In this document: positions 11,801 to 22,117 of the stretch, piece after piece
Layout: each line of letters begins with the position of its first letter
Numbering within the stretch: position 1 is the stretch's first letter
From: Portulaca oleracea
Lineage: Eukaryota > Streptophyta > Magnoliopsida > Caryophyllales > Portulacaceae
Length of the DNA stretch: 64,000 nucleotides
Direction: 5' to 3'
Assembly (NCBI GenBank): GCA_029582165.1
Contig: CM055875.1
Coordinates: forward strand, 30,004,644-30,068,643
Notes under the pieces: model-generated
Seen by the model: only the letters and a program-made list of their open reading frames with translations
What the model was told of the DNA's origin: nothing
Databases searched by the model: none
Program-made: the position numbers and the translations under genes

Positions 11801-12167
11801 TAATGTTTTGTTTTTAGGAGGTTCGAGCTCCCAAGGCAAAGGCAAGTCCGACCAGAAGTAGCTTCCGACGTGAGGTAGCTCCTAAGGTTTATCTTTAATC
11901 GGCAAGACGACCAGGCTTTGGAAGTTGTAGTAGTTTCCTAAGTTTTAAGCCTATGTATCGATTTGTTTCAAGGGTTGTATCATTTGCTTTTATGTTGGGT
12001 TTTGTGGTTCATAAATCATCTTTGTGGGTTAAAGGTTTTGGTGTTTGTTGCCTTGTCTCTTTTGGGAGACGGCGGTAACGCTTTGACCTAAAGTGTTCCG
12101 CTGCGCTAATCACAGGTTTGGGTTCTAAATAGGGATTTAACCTTGTGATTAAGGTTGGGGCGTTACA
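8811..12167 (+). repeat. 5' LTR of the chromovirus (3,357 bp)
   Basis: Begins T[C]TAATAACCCGCCCC and ends GGGGCGTTACA. A likely TATA element (GAGAGTATATATTAG, near 9326-9340) precedes a short TAG microsatellite and a pyrimidine-rich leader with TCTCTCTC. Downstream at 11545-11566 is the inverted pair CCAAATC/GATTTGG. Open frames of 60-75 codons in the LTR recur in the other LTR only because the LTRs are copies; they show no protein motif. Confidence 0.95.
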
Positions 12168-12901
12168 GTTGTGGTATCAGAGCGCTGTTTAAGTAGAATT
12201 TGGGATTGTAGAATTTCCTAAGACATTGATCTTTGTGTTATGGTTTAGGAAGAAAGTTAGGCATGTGTGAGCTAAGTATCCCTTTGGTTGGTATGTTAAG
12301 TGATGACTATGATGGGAGTTGTTGAAGAGCATGAAGCTCTAGATGTTTACATGGAATGTAAAATGCTTTTCCTTGCAGGTTTTCAAGATTATGTAAATTG
12401 GGGATAGCTCTATTTATAGGGGAAGTGCTGCCGAATTTTTCCCAGGATTTTAGAAAGCTTTAGTCAAAAATCTCTAAGGGGAATCTAGGTGAATTTGAGT
12501 TAAGCCTAGTAGTTTACACAAGTAAAGCGATGAATATATTTGGGAATTATAAAGTATGGCAAGGTGTCTTCTTAAAAATCTTTGATAGTTGGTAAAAAGA
12601 TTACAAAGCAAGTCCCAAGTGGGATTTTGTATAGGGTAAAATGAGTTCTAAACCTCAGTATGGAATAAACCTTTAAGGGAATCCGAAAAATGGTACAATT
12701 TATGGGATCTAGAAAGTGTTAAGAAAAAGCTTAAGGCAAGTTTAAAAGTCAAAATGAGAGCTTCTTGAGTCGCTCATAAGGGGTTAACTTGGTTGAGTCT
12801 CGAACCTCGTCATAAGTTTGCTTCTTTTATTTACGTTAATGAGTTCTTTTTGTTATGTTACGAATTATAAGACCTTGCCTTGTGTTTTATGTAAGGTATA
12901 G
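12168..12901 (+). other. Primer-binding site and leader of the chromovirus
   Basis: TGGTATCAGAGC at 12172-12183, four bases after the LTR, is complementary to the 3' end of plant initiator-Met tRNA, the usual primer for minus-strand DNA synthesis. The remaining leader of about 720 bp has no long open frame. Confidence 0.92.
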
Positions 12902-13678
12902 ATGGACACCAACGGCAATCCCCTCCCGAATCCTTTTGCAATGTTTATGGACCCCGATTCTAATGTTCAAGACCACCTTAAGGCCTTACAAGACGTTCTA
13001 GATGCACATTGCGCCGCGAATCCACAATCTGAATATCACGACGATATTTGTCGAGCCCGGTGCTTGCTAGCGACTCTTCCCCACGAGAACCCGTGGGATG
13101 ACATCAGGGACCGGTACGGTCAGCTACTTCGTCGAGGAGAACCAGGGCGCCACGCATGGTGCCTCAACTACGTCGGGGCATGGAATCATATAGCAATGGA
13201 AGCCATGATTACGCAAACCGCGCAGTCGCTAACTCTCCACGTTAGTAAGTTAGGACCCTTTCTCCACGAGATGCTAGGACTACCAGCGCCGCCCAACGCT
13301 GGAATCGCGCCATCGCATGTGTTCTCACCACCGGCGGACGGAGTTCGTCTACATTTCTCGCCACTCATCACGGGACGATCGATTGTTCCAAATGTATCTT
13401 CTCATGGGGAGACGACGCCTACCACTCGGATAGCCGGAGAGGAAGAAGATCCTAGCATGGATCTCGATCAAGACGAGGTATGCCCAGAACCAAGGCAAAT
13501 CAGGGAAAACGAAGCAGGAACGTCTACGCCCGTGGCTCCGGAAGGGAAAAACTTCGAATGGACCACCTTAGGGCCCATAGTCCGCCACACTACGCGCAAG
13601 AGCGTTCGTCCTTCACAGCTACGACGCGTGGAAGAGGCTAGGGAGCAAGAACAGGAAGGTTCAAATTCTCATGTTTAG
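12902..13678 (+). CDS. Extra ORF between primer-binding site and gag, unknown function (258 aa)
   Basis: An uninterrupted ATG-started frame encodes 258 residues upstream of gag in sense orientation. It is clearly more GC-rich than the flanking leader. I recognise no domain: no zinc knuckle, protease motif, membrane segment or signal peptide. The N-terminal half looks globular (ENPWDDIRDRYGQLLRRGEP, WCLNYVGAWNHIAMEAMI). The middle is proline-rich (LGLPAPPNAGIAPSH) and the C-terminal third is acidic then basic (GEEEDPSMDLDQDE, TTRKSVRPSQLRRVEEAREQ). The rest of this copy has several frameshifts, yet this frame is intact. It may be an accessory retrotransposon protein or a captured host fragment. 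Ogre-type elements also carry an ORF before gag, but this is a different lineage by its chromodomain. Confidence 0.6.
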   Translation: MDTNGNPLPNPFAMFMDPDSNVQDHLKALQDVLDAHCAANPQSEYHDDICRARCLLATLPHENPWDDIRDRYGQLLRRGEPGRHAWCLNYVGAWNHIAMEAMITQTAQSLTLHVSKLGPFLHEMLGLPAPPNAGIAPSHVFSPPADGVRLHFSPLITGRSIVPNVSSHGETTPTTRIAGEEEDPSMDLDQDEVCPEPRQIRENEAGTSTPVAPEGKNFEWTTLGPIVRHTTRKSVRPSQLRRVEEAREQEQEGSNSHV

Positions 13679-14159
13679 CAGAATCTAGGGGTGACTAGGT
13701 ACTTTGCTTTTGGGTCATCAATGTAATTGGTCAAATTATGATTGATTTTGTAACCTCCCTATGATTATTTTGTGGAAGGGAGCATGGGTTGTAATTTAAG
13801 GAATTTAGGACATGTTATTTTGCGTTTTATCTTTGTGGTAGGAACAATGGTGAAGAGGAATGCCCCATAACAGTCAAAAGGGGGACCCTTATTTTTCTAA
13901 ATATTATGAATGGATGCAATGGTATGATTGGACTTGTGACCCTATGAATTGTTGTGCTTTATAATATTATGGGATTGTAAGAATTTTATTGAGGTTTAAT
14001 TATGCATGTATGCATGTGGGTAATGAGACTTTATAACGAAACAAGGATCCTATATAGGAATGTTTAATTAAAATATGAATTCTATGAAAAAGGGTTGTAA
14101 AGAAAGGATCAAGGATAAGTTATATGGGGAAATAATATGTTTTGTTGCTACCTTGTAGT
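13679..14159 (+). other. Spacer between extra ORF and gag
   Basis: AT-rich spacer of about 480 bp with no open frame of note. It ends in TTGCTACCTTGTAG just before the probable gag ATG, which resembles a plant splice acceptor. Splicing of the genomic RNA could bring gag closer to the cap; this is conjecture. Confidence 0.4.
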
Positions 14160-15064
14160 ATGTCGCAAAACTCGAGGAACACGCCCTCTCACGAAGAACC
14201 TGGAAATGAGATGTCAGGGGGTAATCAACTTGAAGTGCAAGGACCTTAACTCAACCCGGGAGTGATTAGTATCCTGAGTCATCTTTAGGATCTGTTCCTT
14301 CTAATCCACCCCAATACCCGGACCCCTTTGGGATTTTAGTGCAAGAATTGCTTAGGCGTATACCCCTTCCATCTACAGGACAAGCAAGTCAACCTAGGGA
14401 AGAAAACTATGTGGATAGGGTAGCCCGAAGGAACCCAACTTGTTACAAAGGGGGTTACGACCCCGTAGTGCTAGAAGATTGGATTCGTGAAATGGAGAAG
14501 ATCTTTGAAGTGGTCGGAGTACTCGAGGATAAGAAATTGGCCATAAGAACCTACTATTTGAAGGGTGAAGCCGATATATGGTGGAGGACTATTGAAAACA
14601 AATACCAAGGGACTACAAAGTCTTGGAATGACTTTCTAGGTGATTTGAGAACTCAGTTTTACCCTATTTCCCTTAGACGCCAAAAAGAGAAGGAATTTTT
14701 GGAGTGGAGTATGCTTAATAAGGACATCTCAGTAGTGCAGTATACGAAAAAGTTTAATGAACTGTCTCGTTTTGCTCCAGACTACGTCGCTTCGGAAAGG
14801 TTGAAGTTAACCCGGTATGAGGGAGGCCTAGCGCCGTATATCCGTAGTCAACTGTCATCCCATCATTTCTCTACGATGCAAGAGATGTATGAGAGAGCTG
14901 CTGAGGTGGAAAGGGTGAGAAAGGAATTGAAAACCCTGAACCCCGGAAACCAAGGGTCTACAAAAAGGAAGTGGAACGATAGGGGAACGTCAAGTGTGCC
15001 TACTATGGGATGTAATCAAGTCGCCGCCGCCACCGCCAAGGGGTCAAGTCGCCACTGCTGCTAA
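14160..15064 (+). pseudogene. Chromovirus gag (capsid) with frameshift
   Basis: The likely start is ATG at 14160 (MSQNSRNTPSHEEPGNEM), whose frame closes after about 30 codons. A frameshift then leads to the main capsid frame, 14339-15064. That part shows the Retrotrans_gag fold: WIREMEKIFEVVGV, KLAIRTYYLKGEADIWW, FLGDLRTQFYP, KEKEFLEWSMLNKDISVVQYTKKFNEL and FAPDYVASERLKLTRYEGGL. The product would form the virus-like particle. The frame closes at 15064 before the nucleocapsid part, so this copy cannot make a full Gag. Confidence 0.85.
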
Positions 15065-15464
15065 GGAACCCCGCAGAAGTGCGGCAGACTAACCATGCTA
15101 CCACCCAATGTCGTAGGTACGGAAATCGCTTATGGTGTGGAGCGCTGCACATAAGGCGCCGTAATGCCCAAGGAGGACCCGAGACTAACCGCACCACGCG
15201 CCAAAGAGCAGCTGACGCAAAGAAGGTACCGTGGGTCAAGCCTACGCTACGGGCGTAAAGGAAGCAAAGAAAATCCGGTATGGTTGTTACTGGAACAGTT
15301 TATATATATGCGCAACCTTTAACTGCATTATTTGATTCTGGAGCAACACATTCGTTTATTTCAACCAAAGCTGTTTCGAATTTAAGGTTATGAAATCTTG
15401 GCCGTACAGTGAATTATTCCATTAGTCTGCCCAATGGTCAAACGATGCCATGCATAACTAGTTT
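15065..15464 (+). pseudogene. Decayed zinc-knuckle region and aspartic protease of the chromovirus
   Basis: Near 15105-15180 a Cys/Arg-rich stretch (QCRRYGNRLWCGALHIRRR) sits where a CCHC zinc knuckle is expected, but the C-x2-C-x4-H-x4-C spacing is lost. The protease follows in another frame, with FDSGATHSFIS at 15331-15363 containing the catalytic D-S-G. A stop at 15391-15393 and a further frame change before 15465 break it. Gag, protease and pol thus lie in three different frames in this copy. Confidence 0.8.
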
Positions 15465-17117
15465 GTGGGTGTCCCACTCATGTTGAACGCAGATACTTTT
15501 CCTGTTAATCTTATTCAGTTAGATCTAGAGGAATTCGATATAATTCTAGGTATGGATTGGTTGGTCTCGACACAAGCTCAAATTAAGTGCAGGGAAGGAA
15601 TAATTGTTCTCAAGAGCGCCTTAGGTAAAGAAGTTCGATTCCTAGGGGACTTAGGAGTTAACCCGTGTCCCATCATAACCTACATGAAGGCTAGGAAGTT
15701 ACTTAACCGTGGGTGCGAGGGTTACCTATGTTTAGTAAGTAAAGATTCGAAGAATCCGCCCAAAATAGAAGAAATCCCCGTGGTGCGAGATTTTCAAGAC
15801 GTTTTTCCTGAGGAAGTTACGGAATTACCCCCGAGGAGGGAGATTGATTTTGAGATTGAGCTAGTTCCAGGGACTAGGCCTACATCCAAGGCACCGTACA
15901 GGATGGCGCCTACAGAGCTTAAGGAATTAAGGGTGCAATTAGATGATCTGTCGAGTAAAGGATTCATTAGACCTAGCGCATCACCCTGGGGAGCTCCAGT
16001 ATTATTTGTGAGGAAAAAGGACGGTAGCTTAAGGTTATGTATTGATTACCGAGAGCTGAACAAGGTTACCATCAAGAACAAGTACCCTCTTCCAAGGATC
16101 GATGATCTGTTCGACCAGCTTCAAGGAGTCGGAGTATTTTCCAAGATAGATTTGAGGTCAGGATACCACCAGCTCAGAGTTAGGGCTGAGGACATACCAA
16201 AGACTGCCTTTAGGACAAGATACGGGCACTATGAGTTTACAGTGATGCCGTTTGGGCTTACCAATGCACCGGCGGTATTTATGGATTTGATGAATCGGGT
16301 ATTCAAACCCCATTTGGACAAGTTTGTAGTCGTGTTTATAGGTGACATTCTGGTGTATTCAAAAAGTCAAGAGGAGCATGAGCGCCATTTAAGAATTATA
16401 CTTCAGACCTTAAGGGAACAACAGTTGTACGCTAAGTTTTCAAAGTGTGAATTTTGGCTGAAGGAAGTAGCCTTTCTAGGCCATATAGTAACCAGTGAAG
16501 GGATCCAGGTGGACCCTAGTAAGGTCTCTACTGTTCAAAGCTGGACAAGACCCTCTACGGTTAGTGAAGCCCGAAGTTTCTTAGGTATGGCCGGATATTA
16601 TAGGAGATTCGTGCCGAATTTCTCAAAGATAGCTCTTCCGTTAACTAATCTCCTCAAGCAATCAACACGTTTTGAGTGGACCAACAAGTGTGAAGAAGCC
16701 TTCCAAGTGCTCAAGGAAAAGCTGACGATCGCACCAGTGTTATCCCTTCCCGAGGAAGGAAAGGAGTATGTGGTATATAGTGACGCGTCCCATCAAGGAT
16801 TAGGATGTGTGTTGATGCAGGACAACAAGGTGATCGCTTATGCGTCCGAATTGAAGCCTTACGAGAGGAACTACCCAACTCATGACCTAGAGCTCGCAGC
16901 TGTGGTTTTTGCATTGAAGATTTGGAGGCATTATCTATATGGAGTCCATACGACTATCTTTACGGATCATAAAAGTCTCAAATATATATTCACTCAGAAG
17001 GAGTTGAATTTAAGGCAGCGAAGATGGTTGGAACTTATCAAGGATTATGACTTAGATATCCAGTACCATCCTGGTAAAGCAAATGTGGTAGCAGATGCGC
17101 TGAGCAGGAAGACATAA
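15465..17117 (+). pseudogene. Chromovirus reverse transcriptase and RNase H (catalytic Asp lost)
   Basis: An open frame of about 550 codons runs from the end of the protease ([10 protein letters not shown]) through the [73 protein letters not shown] and [15 protein letters not shown]. RNase H follows with [37 protein letters not shown] and ADALSRKT. The RT active box reads [10 protein letters not shown] where the family has [Y/F]IDD, so the first catalytic aspartate has become glycine and the enzyme should be inactive. The frame ends at TAA 17115-17117, directly after the RNase H tail. The start used here is only the first codon after the upstream frame break. Confidence 0.94.
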
Positions 17118-18677
17118 CATGTGAGGTTGACCCACCTAGAGATCTATCCGAGACTGCACCAGGAGTTATGTAAGAAAAGCATTGAGCTAGTCAGGCAGGG
17201 GGAAGTGACAAAGAAGTTAGCTACATTATCCCTACAACCGTCCATTATTGAGGAAATTAAGGCGGAACAAGTGAACGATTCTGAACTCAAGAGGATCATG
17301 GGCAGTCTTGTCACAAAAAGGATGCCGGGATTCCTGATTCAAGAAGATGGAACCCTAAGATTCCAGAATAGGTTGTGTGTACCTGACAGAGGAAGCCTGA
17401 GGTTAAAGCTTTTGGAAGAAAGCCACAACTCGTTATATTCGGTACACCCTGGAGGCACCAAGATGTATAGGAATTTGAAGGAAAATTTTTGGTGGCCGAA
17501 TATGAAAAAGGATATAGCTAATTATGTGGATAAGTGTCTAACTTGTCAAAGGATCAAAGCAGAACATCAACGGCCATCAGGGGAGCTTAGACCTTTGGAA
17601 ATTCCCACATGGAAATGGGAGTCGATCTCTACGGATTTTATCATGGGTTTACCCCTCATCATGTCAAGAAAGAACGCCATCTGGGTCATTGTGGACCGCC
17701 TAACCAAGTCGGCACATTTTATTCCTATCCATGAAAGATGGAAGGTAGATAAGTTAGCGGATATTTACATCCAAGAGATTGTCCGTTTACACGGAATTCC
17801 AAAAGATATAGTGTCCGACCGGGATACGAGATTTCAATCAAGGTTTTGGAGCGCATTGCAGAGAGCTTTTGGCACTCGACTCAATTTTAGTAGCTCCTAC
17901 CATCCGGAGAGTGGTGGTCAAACCGAAAGGGTAAATCAGATTGTAGAAGATATGCTGCGTACATGCGTTCTAGATTTTCAAGGGAATTGGGATGAATTCC
18001 TCCCACTCATAGAATTTTCATATAATAATAACTACCAAGCCACCATTAAAATGGCCCCGTTTGAGGCGCTCTATGGCCGAAGATGTCGTACCCCGTTATG
18101 TTGGGGAGAACTAGACGAAGCGCTAGTCATAGGTCCAGAGTTAATCCAGGACACGGCAAATAAGATCCGAGTCATCCAATAGCACATCAAGACCGCCCAG
18201 AGTCGGCAAAAGAGCTATGCAGATAAGAGGCGAAAACCTCTTGAATTCCAAGTTGGAGATTACGTTTTTCTCAAGATTTCTCCGACGAAAGGGATTCGGA
18301 GATTTAACATCAAAGGGAAGCTAAGCCCACGCTATATTGGGCCATATCCGATCATAGAGAAAATCAACCCGGTAGCATACCGAATAGAATTACCTTCTAG
18401 CTTAGGAGGGATCCACGACGTTTTTCATGTGTTGCAGCTCCGGAAGTATGTACCGGACCCGAAGCATGTTCTAGTGGGAGAGCCACCGGCTCTCCCGCTT
18501 TTGGCCGAAGATCTAACCTTCGAGCAGCAACCGATTCAAGTTCTGGACCGACGAATCAAGAAGCTACGTACGAAAGAAGTCCCCTTAGTCAAAGTGCTAT
18601 GGGCGAATCAAGACACCTCGGAGGCTACGTGGGAAACCGAGGAAAACATGAAGAAACAGTACCCCCATCTCTTCTAA
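17118..18677 (+). pseudogene. Chromovirus integrase with C-terminal chromodomain
   Basis: In the same frame as the RT after one stop. It carries the HHCC zinc-binding region (SVHPGGTKMYRNLKENFWW, CLTCQRIKA) and a catalytic core with D (STDFIMGLPL), D (SDRDTRFQSRFW) and E (YHPESGGQTERVNQ). A second stop (TAG 18180-18182) follows KIRVIQ. Downstream the GPY/F-type region (LSPRYIGPYPIIEKI, RIELPSSL, DVFHVLQLRKYVPD) continues, followed by a chromodomain-like tail (VLDRRIKKLRTKEVPLVKVL, ATWETEENMKKQYPHLF) ending at 18677. Chromodomains steer chromovirus integration to marked chromatin. All three catalytic acids survive, but two stops prevent a full product. Confidence 0.93.
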
Positions 18678-18727
18678 GGTAATCAAACGTGTTAATAACC
18701 ATCGCCAAGTTTCGGGGACGAAACTTT

Positions 18728-18743
18728 CTTTTAGGGGGGAGGA
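18728..18743 (+). other. Polypurine tract of the chromovirus
   Basis: TTTTAGGGGGGAGGA lies immediately before the 3' LTR, the usual site of plus-strand priming. Confidence 0.85.
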
Positions 18744-21700
18744 TGTAATAACCCGCCCCAAAATCACGATTAATTAAGCGCTAATTACCGTAATTACCTA
18801 AGTTACGTATAAATTTTTTTTCGCTTTTACCTTTAATTATTTATTTTATCGGTGTCAAGTCTCGTCCAGGAGATGGCAAAGGGTATCGGGTTACGGGTTT
18901 ATAAACCTTTAAGTTACTTTATTTACCCGTTAAGTTAATTTGTATCGGGTTTTACCGTTTACGTTATTTCTTTAACCGAAAAGGGTTTAATTATTTTACC
19001 TCTTGACGTTTATATTTTATTATCCAAACCTTAATTTATTTTATTTATATTATGTTTATTTTATTACAAGTAATATTTATATTCCATTCATTTAATTTTA
19101 TTAGTTCAAGTTCTATTTTATTTTAACCCAATTGTTACCGATTAAATTTATTTTGTACAAAACTAATTATTTAAACCTAATACACTTGTAATCATTTTAT
19201 TTAATTTATAGTTTCAGATTTTAATTAAATTATAATTAGTGTTTTTAAGTTAATTAGAGAGTATATATTAGTAGTAGTAGTAGTAGTAGTTAGAAGGCTT
19301 TTTCCTCATTTTCAATTGCAAACTCTCCACACTCTTTCTCTCTCTATTCCTCTTCCTTGCTCTCTGCCCAGCCAAGCCACGGCCACCAGCAGCCACGACC
19401 GGCTGTTTCCGGTCGCCGGAGCCGCCCCTCGCCGCCGCCAGAGGTGGCCGCCACCTCCTCTTTCCCCTCTCTTGTGTTTTCATCCAATTTCTTCTTCAAA
19501 GGTAATCTCTAAAAACCCCCAAATTCAATTCTTTTAAACCCTAATCTGAGTTTTATGTTTTATATGTGTACTTCTTGTAAATTCTATCTCTTTTACTCTC
19601 TTTAATCATGAATTCAAAGTTATGATTGTATTAGTCAAGTTAGGGTTTGAGGTTAGAGTATGTGCATGTGAAATTTGAGGTGTTCTTGAGGTTTTCTTGA
19701 TGATTTCTTAATGGATGATGATTTAATCTTAATGCATGTGAGTTTCGTGATGAGATTCTGAGTATTAAGGGCTGTTTATAAGAGTTAAATTTGGTGTTTA
19801 AGTGTTGTTGTGTTTAATTTGGATGAATTAATGACATTTTGGTGAAAGAGTGCTAAATTAAGTTGTATTTGAAAGAATGCATGTGGAATCCATGGATGCA
19901 TGTGAAATTTAAGGTCTTTGATGAGCTATTTGTGTAGGTTTAATTCTGGAAATATGGTAGATAATAGCTAAAGTGAAGTTTGGTTAAGAATTAGTATGAA
20001 TTAAGAGCTTAAAACATCGTTAGAGCTGAAATTAAGGACATAGAAGTTTCTATCCAATTTCTGGAAATTTACAGAGGTATAGAAGTTGGGTTTTCCCCAG
20101 ATTTTTACTCCATGAGATAGCCCAAAGTGTTAGCTAACCATAGGCTTTGGAATTTCTACATTCCGACTTGTATGGGCCGAGATATAGCCAAAACCGTAAC
20201 GTCGCGTTTCGGAATACGTTTCTGGAGTCTGTAACTTGAGGGCTGTTTTTCGTCCCTTTGGAGACCTCTTTAGTTTTTGTGGTAAACATGAAAGTTTTAG
20301 GTCACACTGCAAGCTTTCCGGAAAGGTATGGTTTGTATTTATCCGATGACGGGAGTGTGAAATATGAGCCCGGAAAGAGGGGCTGTCTACTTGAAGTTTC
20401 TGCCCAGTTTACTTTTTATAAAATTCCTTTTCTAAGGCCCTAAACCAAGCCAATAGGGGACTTTGAGCATTGATAAGTTATGGTTATACGTTATAACCTT
20501 AGGTTAAAGTCTTAAGGTTGAAAAGTATGGTTTTGGAAGCCGGGTTATATCCTAAGGTCACCTATCCAAGAGTGGTGAATTAAACACAAGTTATATGTAT
20601 CTCCCAATGAGTGTTAGCTTAAGAAGTCAACATCTTTGAGCTGGTTAAGGTGTTTATTTAGCTAATGGCTCCCAAGTTCTAAATAACTCTCAAGTTAAGT
20701 TCCTCTAAGTCCTCACTCAAAGTTCATTCCTCAAAGTCCATTATTCATTCTTTCTTCATCAACCGTGTCATCGACATCGTTTTTCTCTAAATAATTCTAG
20801 AGGAACCCTTTTAATCTCATATTCACCTTCAATCTTTGGTTCTTATACTTCATTAATCTAAGCTATCTTTCCAAGTGCCCTTCTTTGATTTCACCTTTCT
20901 ACATCACTATCTCTATATAATTTCAATCCGGAAACTCTAATTTATTCTAATTCAGCTTCTGTCCGGGCCCATATTGGAGCCCTTCCTCTCATTCTTAGCC
21001 TCTGGTTCTGCTGACAAAGTTGTAGATCATGATTTTCCCTATTCCGAGATGTACTCTTTTGCTTCATTCCGATTTTCCTAACTCAAGTTATGCTATAAAC
21101 TTTATTTTTATATAACCTGAAATTTTCTCTCCAAGTTATTTTCCTTTATAATTCTCAAGTTACTAAGTATTTGAAGTTAACCCAAAACCTCTTCAGTTCT
21201 TCATTCTCAATTATTCTTATTTTAGTTGTCAAGTCGCCCAAGCCATCTCAGGACCGAGACGCACCACCTAAGTTCACGTCTTTTCAAGGTACGCAAATTG
21301 TCCAACCTTTACCGCCTTAGCGCGTGCACTATACATGTATTATCAAGTTTAATGCTTTATGTAAATCTTTTATGTCTTAAAGTGGACCCATCTTATGCTA
21401 TCATTTATATGTTTATTCATGTTTTAGCACTTTTGATCAGAGTGCCTTGACCTGGCCAGTGTCGACTGCTCAACAGTCACCCAATCCAAATCTAGATCGA
21501 TTTGGGCATGCGCGTGTGTGAGGTGCTTGCACCGATCATAAGGGTTCCACGAATTTTCTATCTATATCTACTCTATGTTATTTACTCATGTTTATGTTAT
21601 TCTCACAGCATTACAATTTATTGTTTATATTCTTTTTCGTTTTCAAAATGAATTTAAACGTCGACACTAAAACCGTTTTTGAACGGTTTTACGTGTTGGA

Positions 21701-22112
21701 GGTTTACGTACTGAGTGTTTCCCCACTCACTTTTTGCAATGTTTTTAATGTTTTGTTTTTAGGAGGTTCAAGCTCCCAAGGCAAAGGCAAGTCCAACAAG
21801 AAGTAGCTTCCGACGTGAGGTAGCTCCTAAGGTTTATCTTTAATCGGCAAGACGACCAGGCTTTGGAAGTTGTAGTAGTTTCCTAAGTTTTAAGCCTATG
21901 TATCGATTTGTTTCAAGGGTTGTATCATTTGCTTTTATGTTGGGTTTTGTGGTTCATAAATCATCTTTGTGGGTTAAAGTTTTTGGTGTTTGTTGCCTTG
22001 TCTCTTTTGGGAGACGGCGGTAACGCTTTGACCTAAAGTGTTCCGCTGCGCTAATCACAAGTTTGGGTTCGAAATAGGGATTTAACCTTGTGATTAAGGT
22101 TGGGGCGTTACA
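18744..22112 (+). repeat. 3' LTR of the chromovirus (3,369 bp)
   Basis: Begins TGTAATAACCCGCCCC and ends GGGGCGTTACA. It matches 8811-12167 almost throughout; the main differences are a block near 21449-21480 and several single-base length differences near 20186-20228. Confidence 0.95.
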
Positions 22113-22117
22113 AAGGT

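Larger units (their letters stand above)
8811..22112 (+). mobile_element. Ty3/gypsy chromovirus (Tekay-like), full length, inserted in copia integrase
   Basis: LTRs of 3,357 bp (8811-12167) and 3,369 bp (18744-22112) flank an internal region with an iMet primer-binding site, Gag, protease, RT, RNase H, integrase and a C-terminal chromodomain. The order RT-RNase H-integrase-chromodomain defines a chromovirus. A perfect 5-bp target repeat AAGGT lies at 8806-8810 and 22113-22117. The left terminus reads TCTAATAACC where the right LTR has TGTAATAACC, a one-base change in the terminal TG. The LTRs look about 99% identical by eye apart from two local clusters, so insertion is fairly recent. Pol is disabled by frameshifts, stops and a changed RT active site, so any movement would need proteins from other copies. 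Confidence 0.96.

Noticed and set aside
11284..11861. Open frames of 72-74 codons in both chromovirus LTRs
   Set aside because: Same reason: LTR duplicates, with no motif or consistent start context.
16711..16914. Minus-strand frame within the chromovirus RNase H
   Set aside because: Shadow of the sense coding region.
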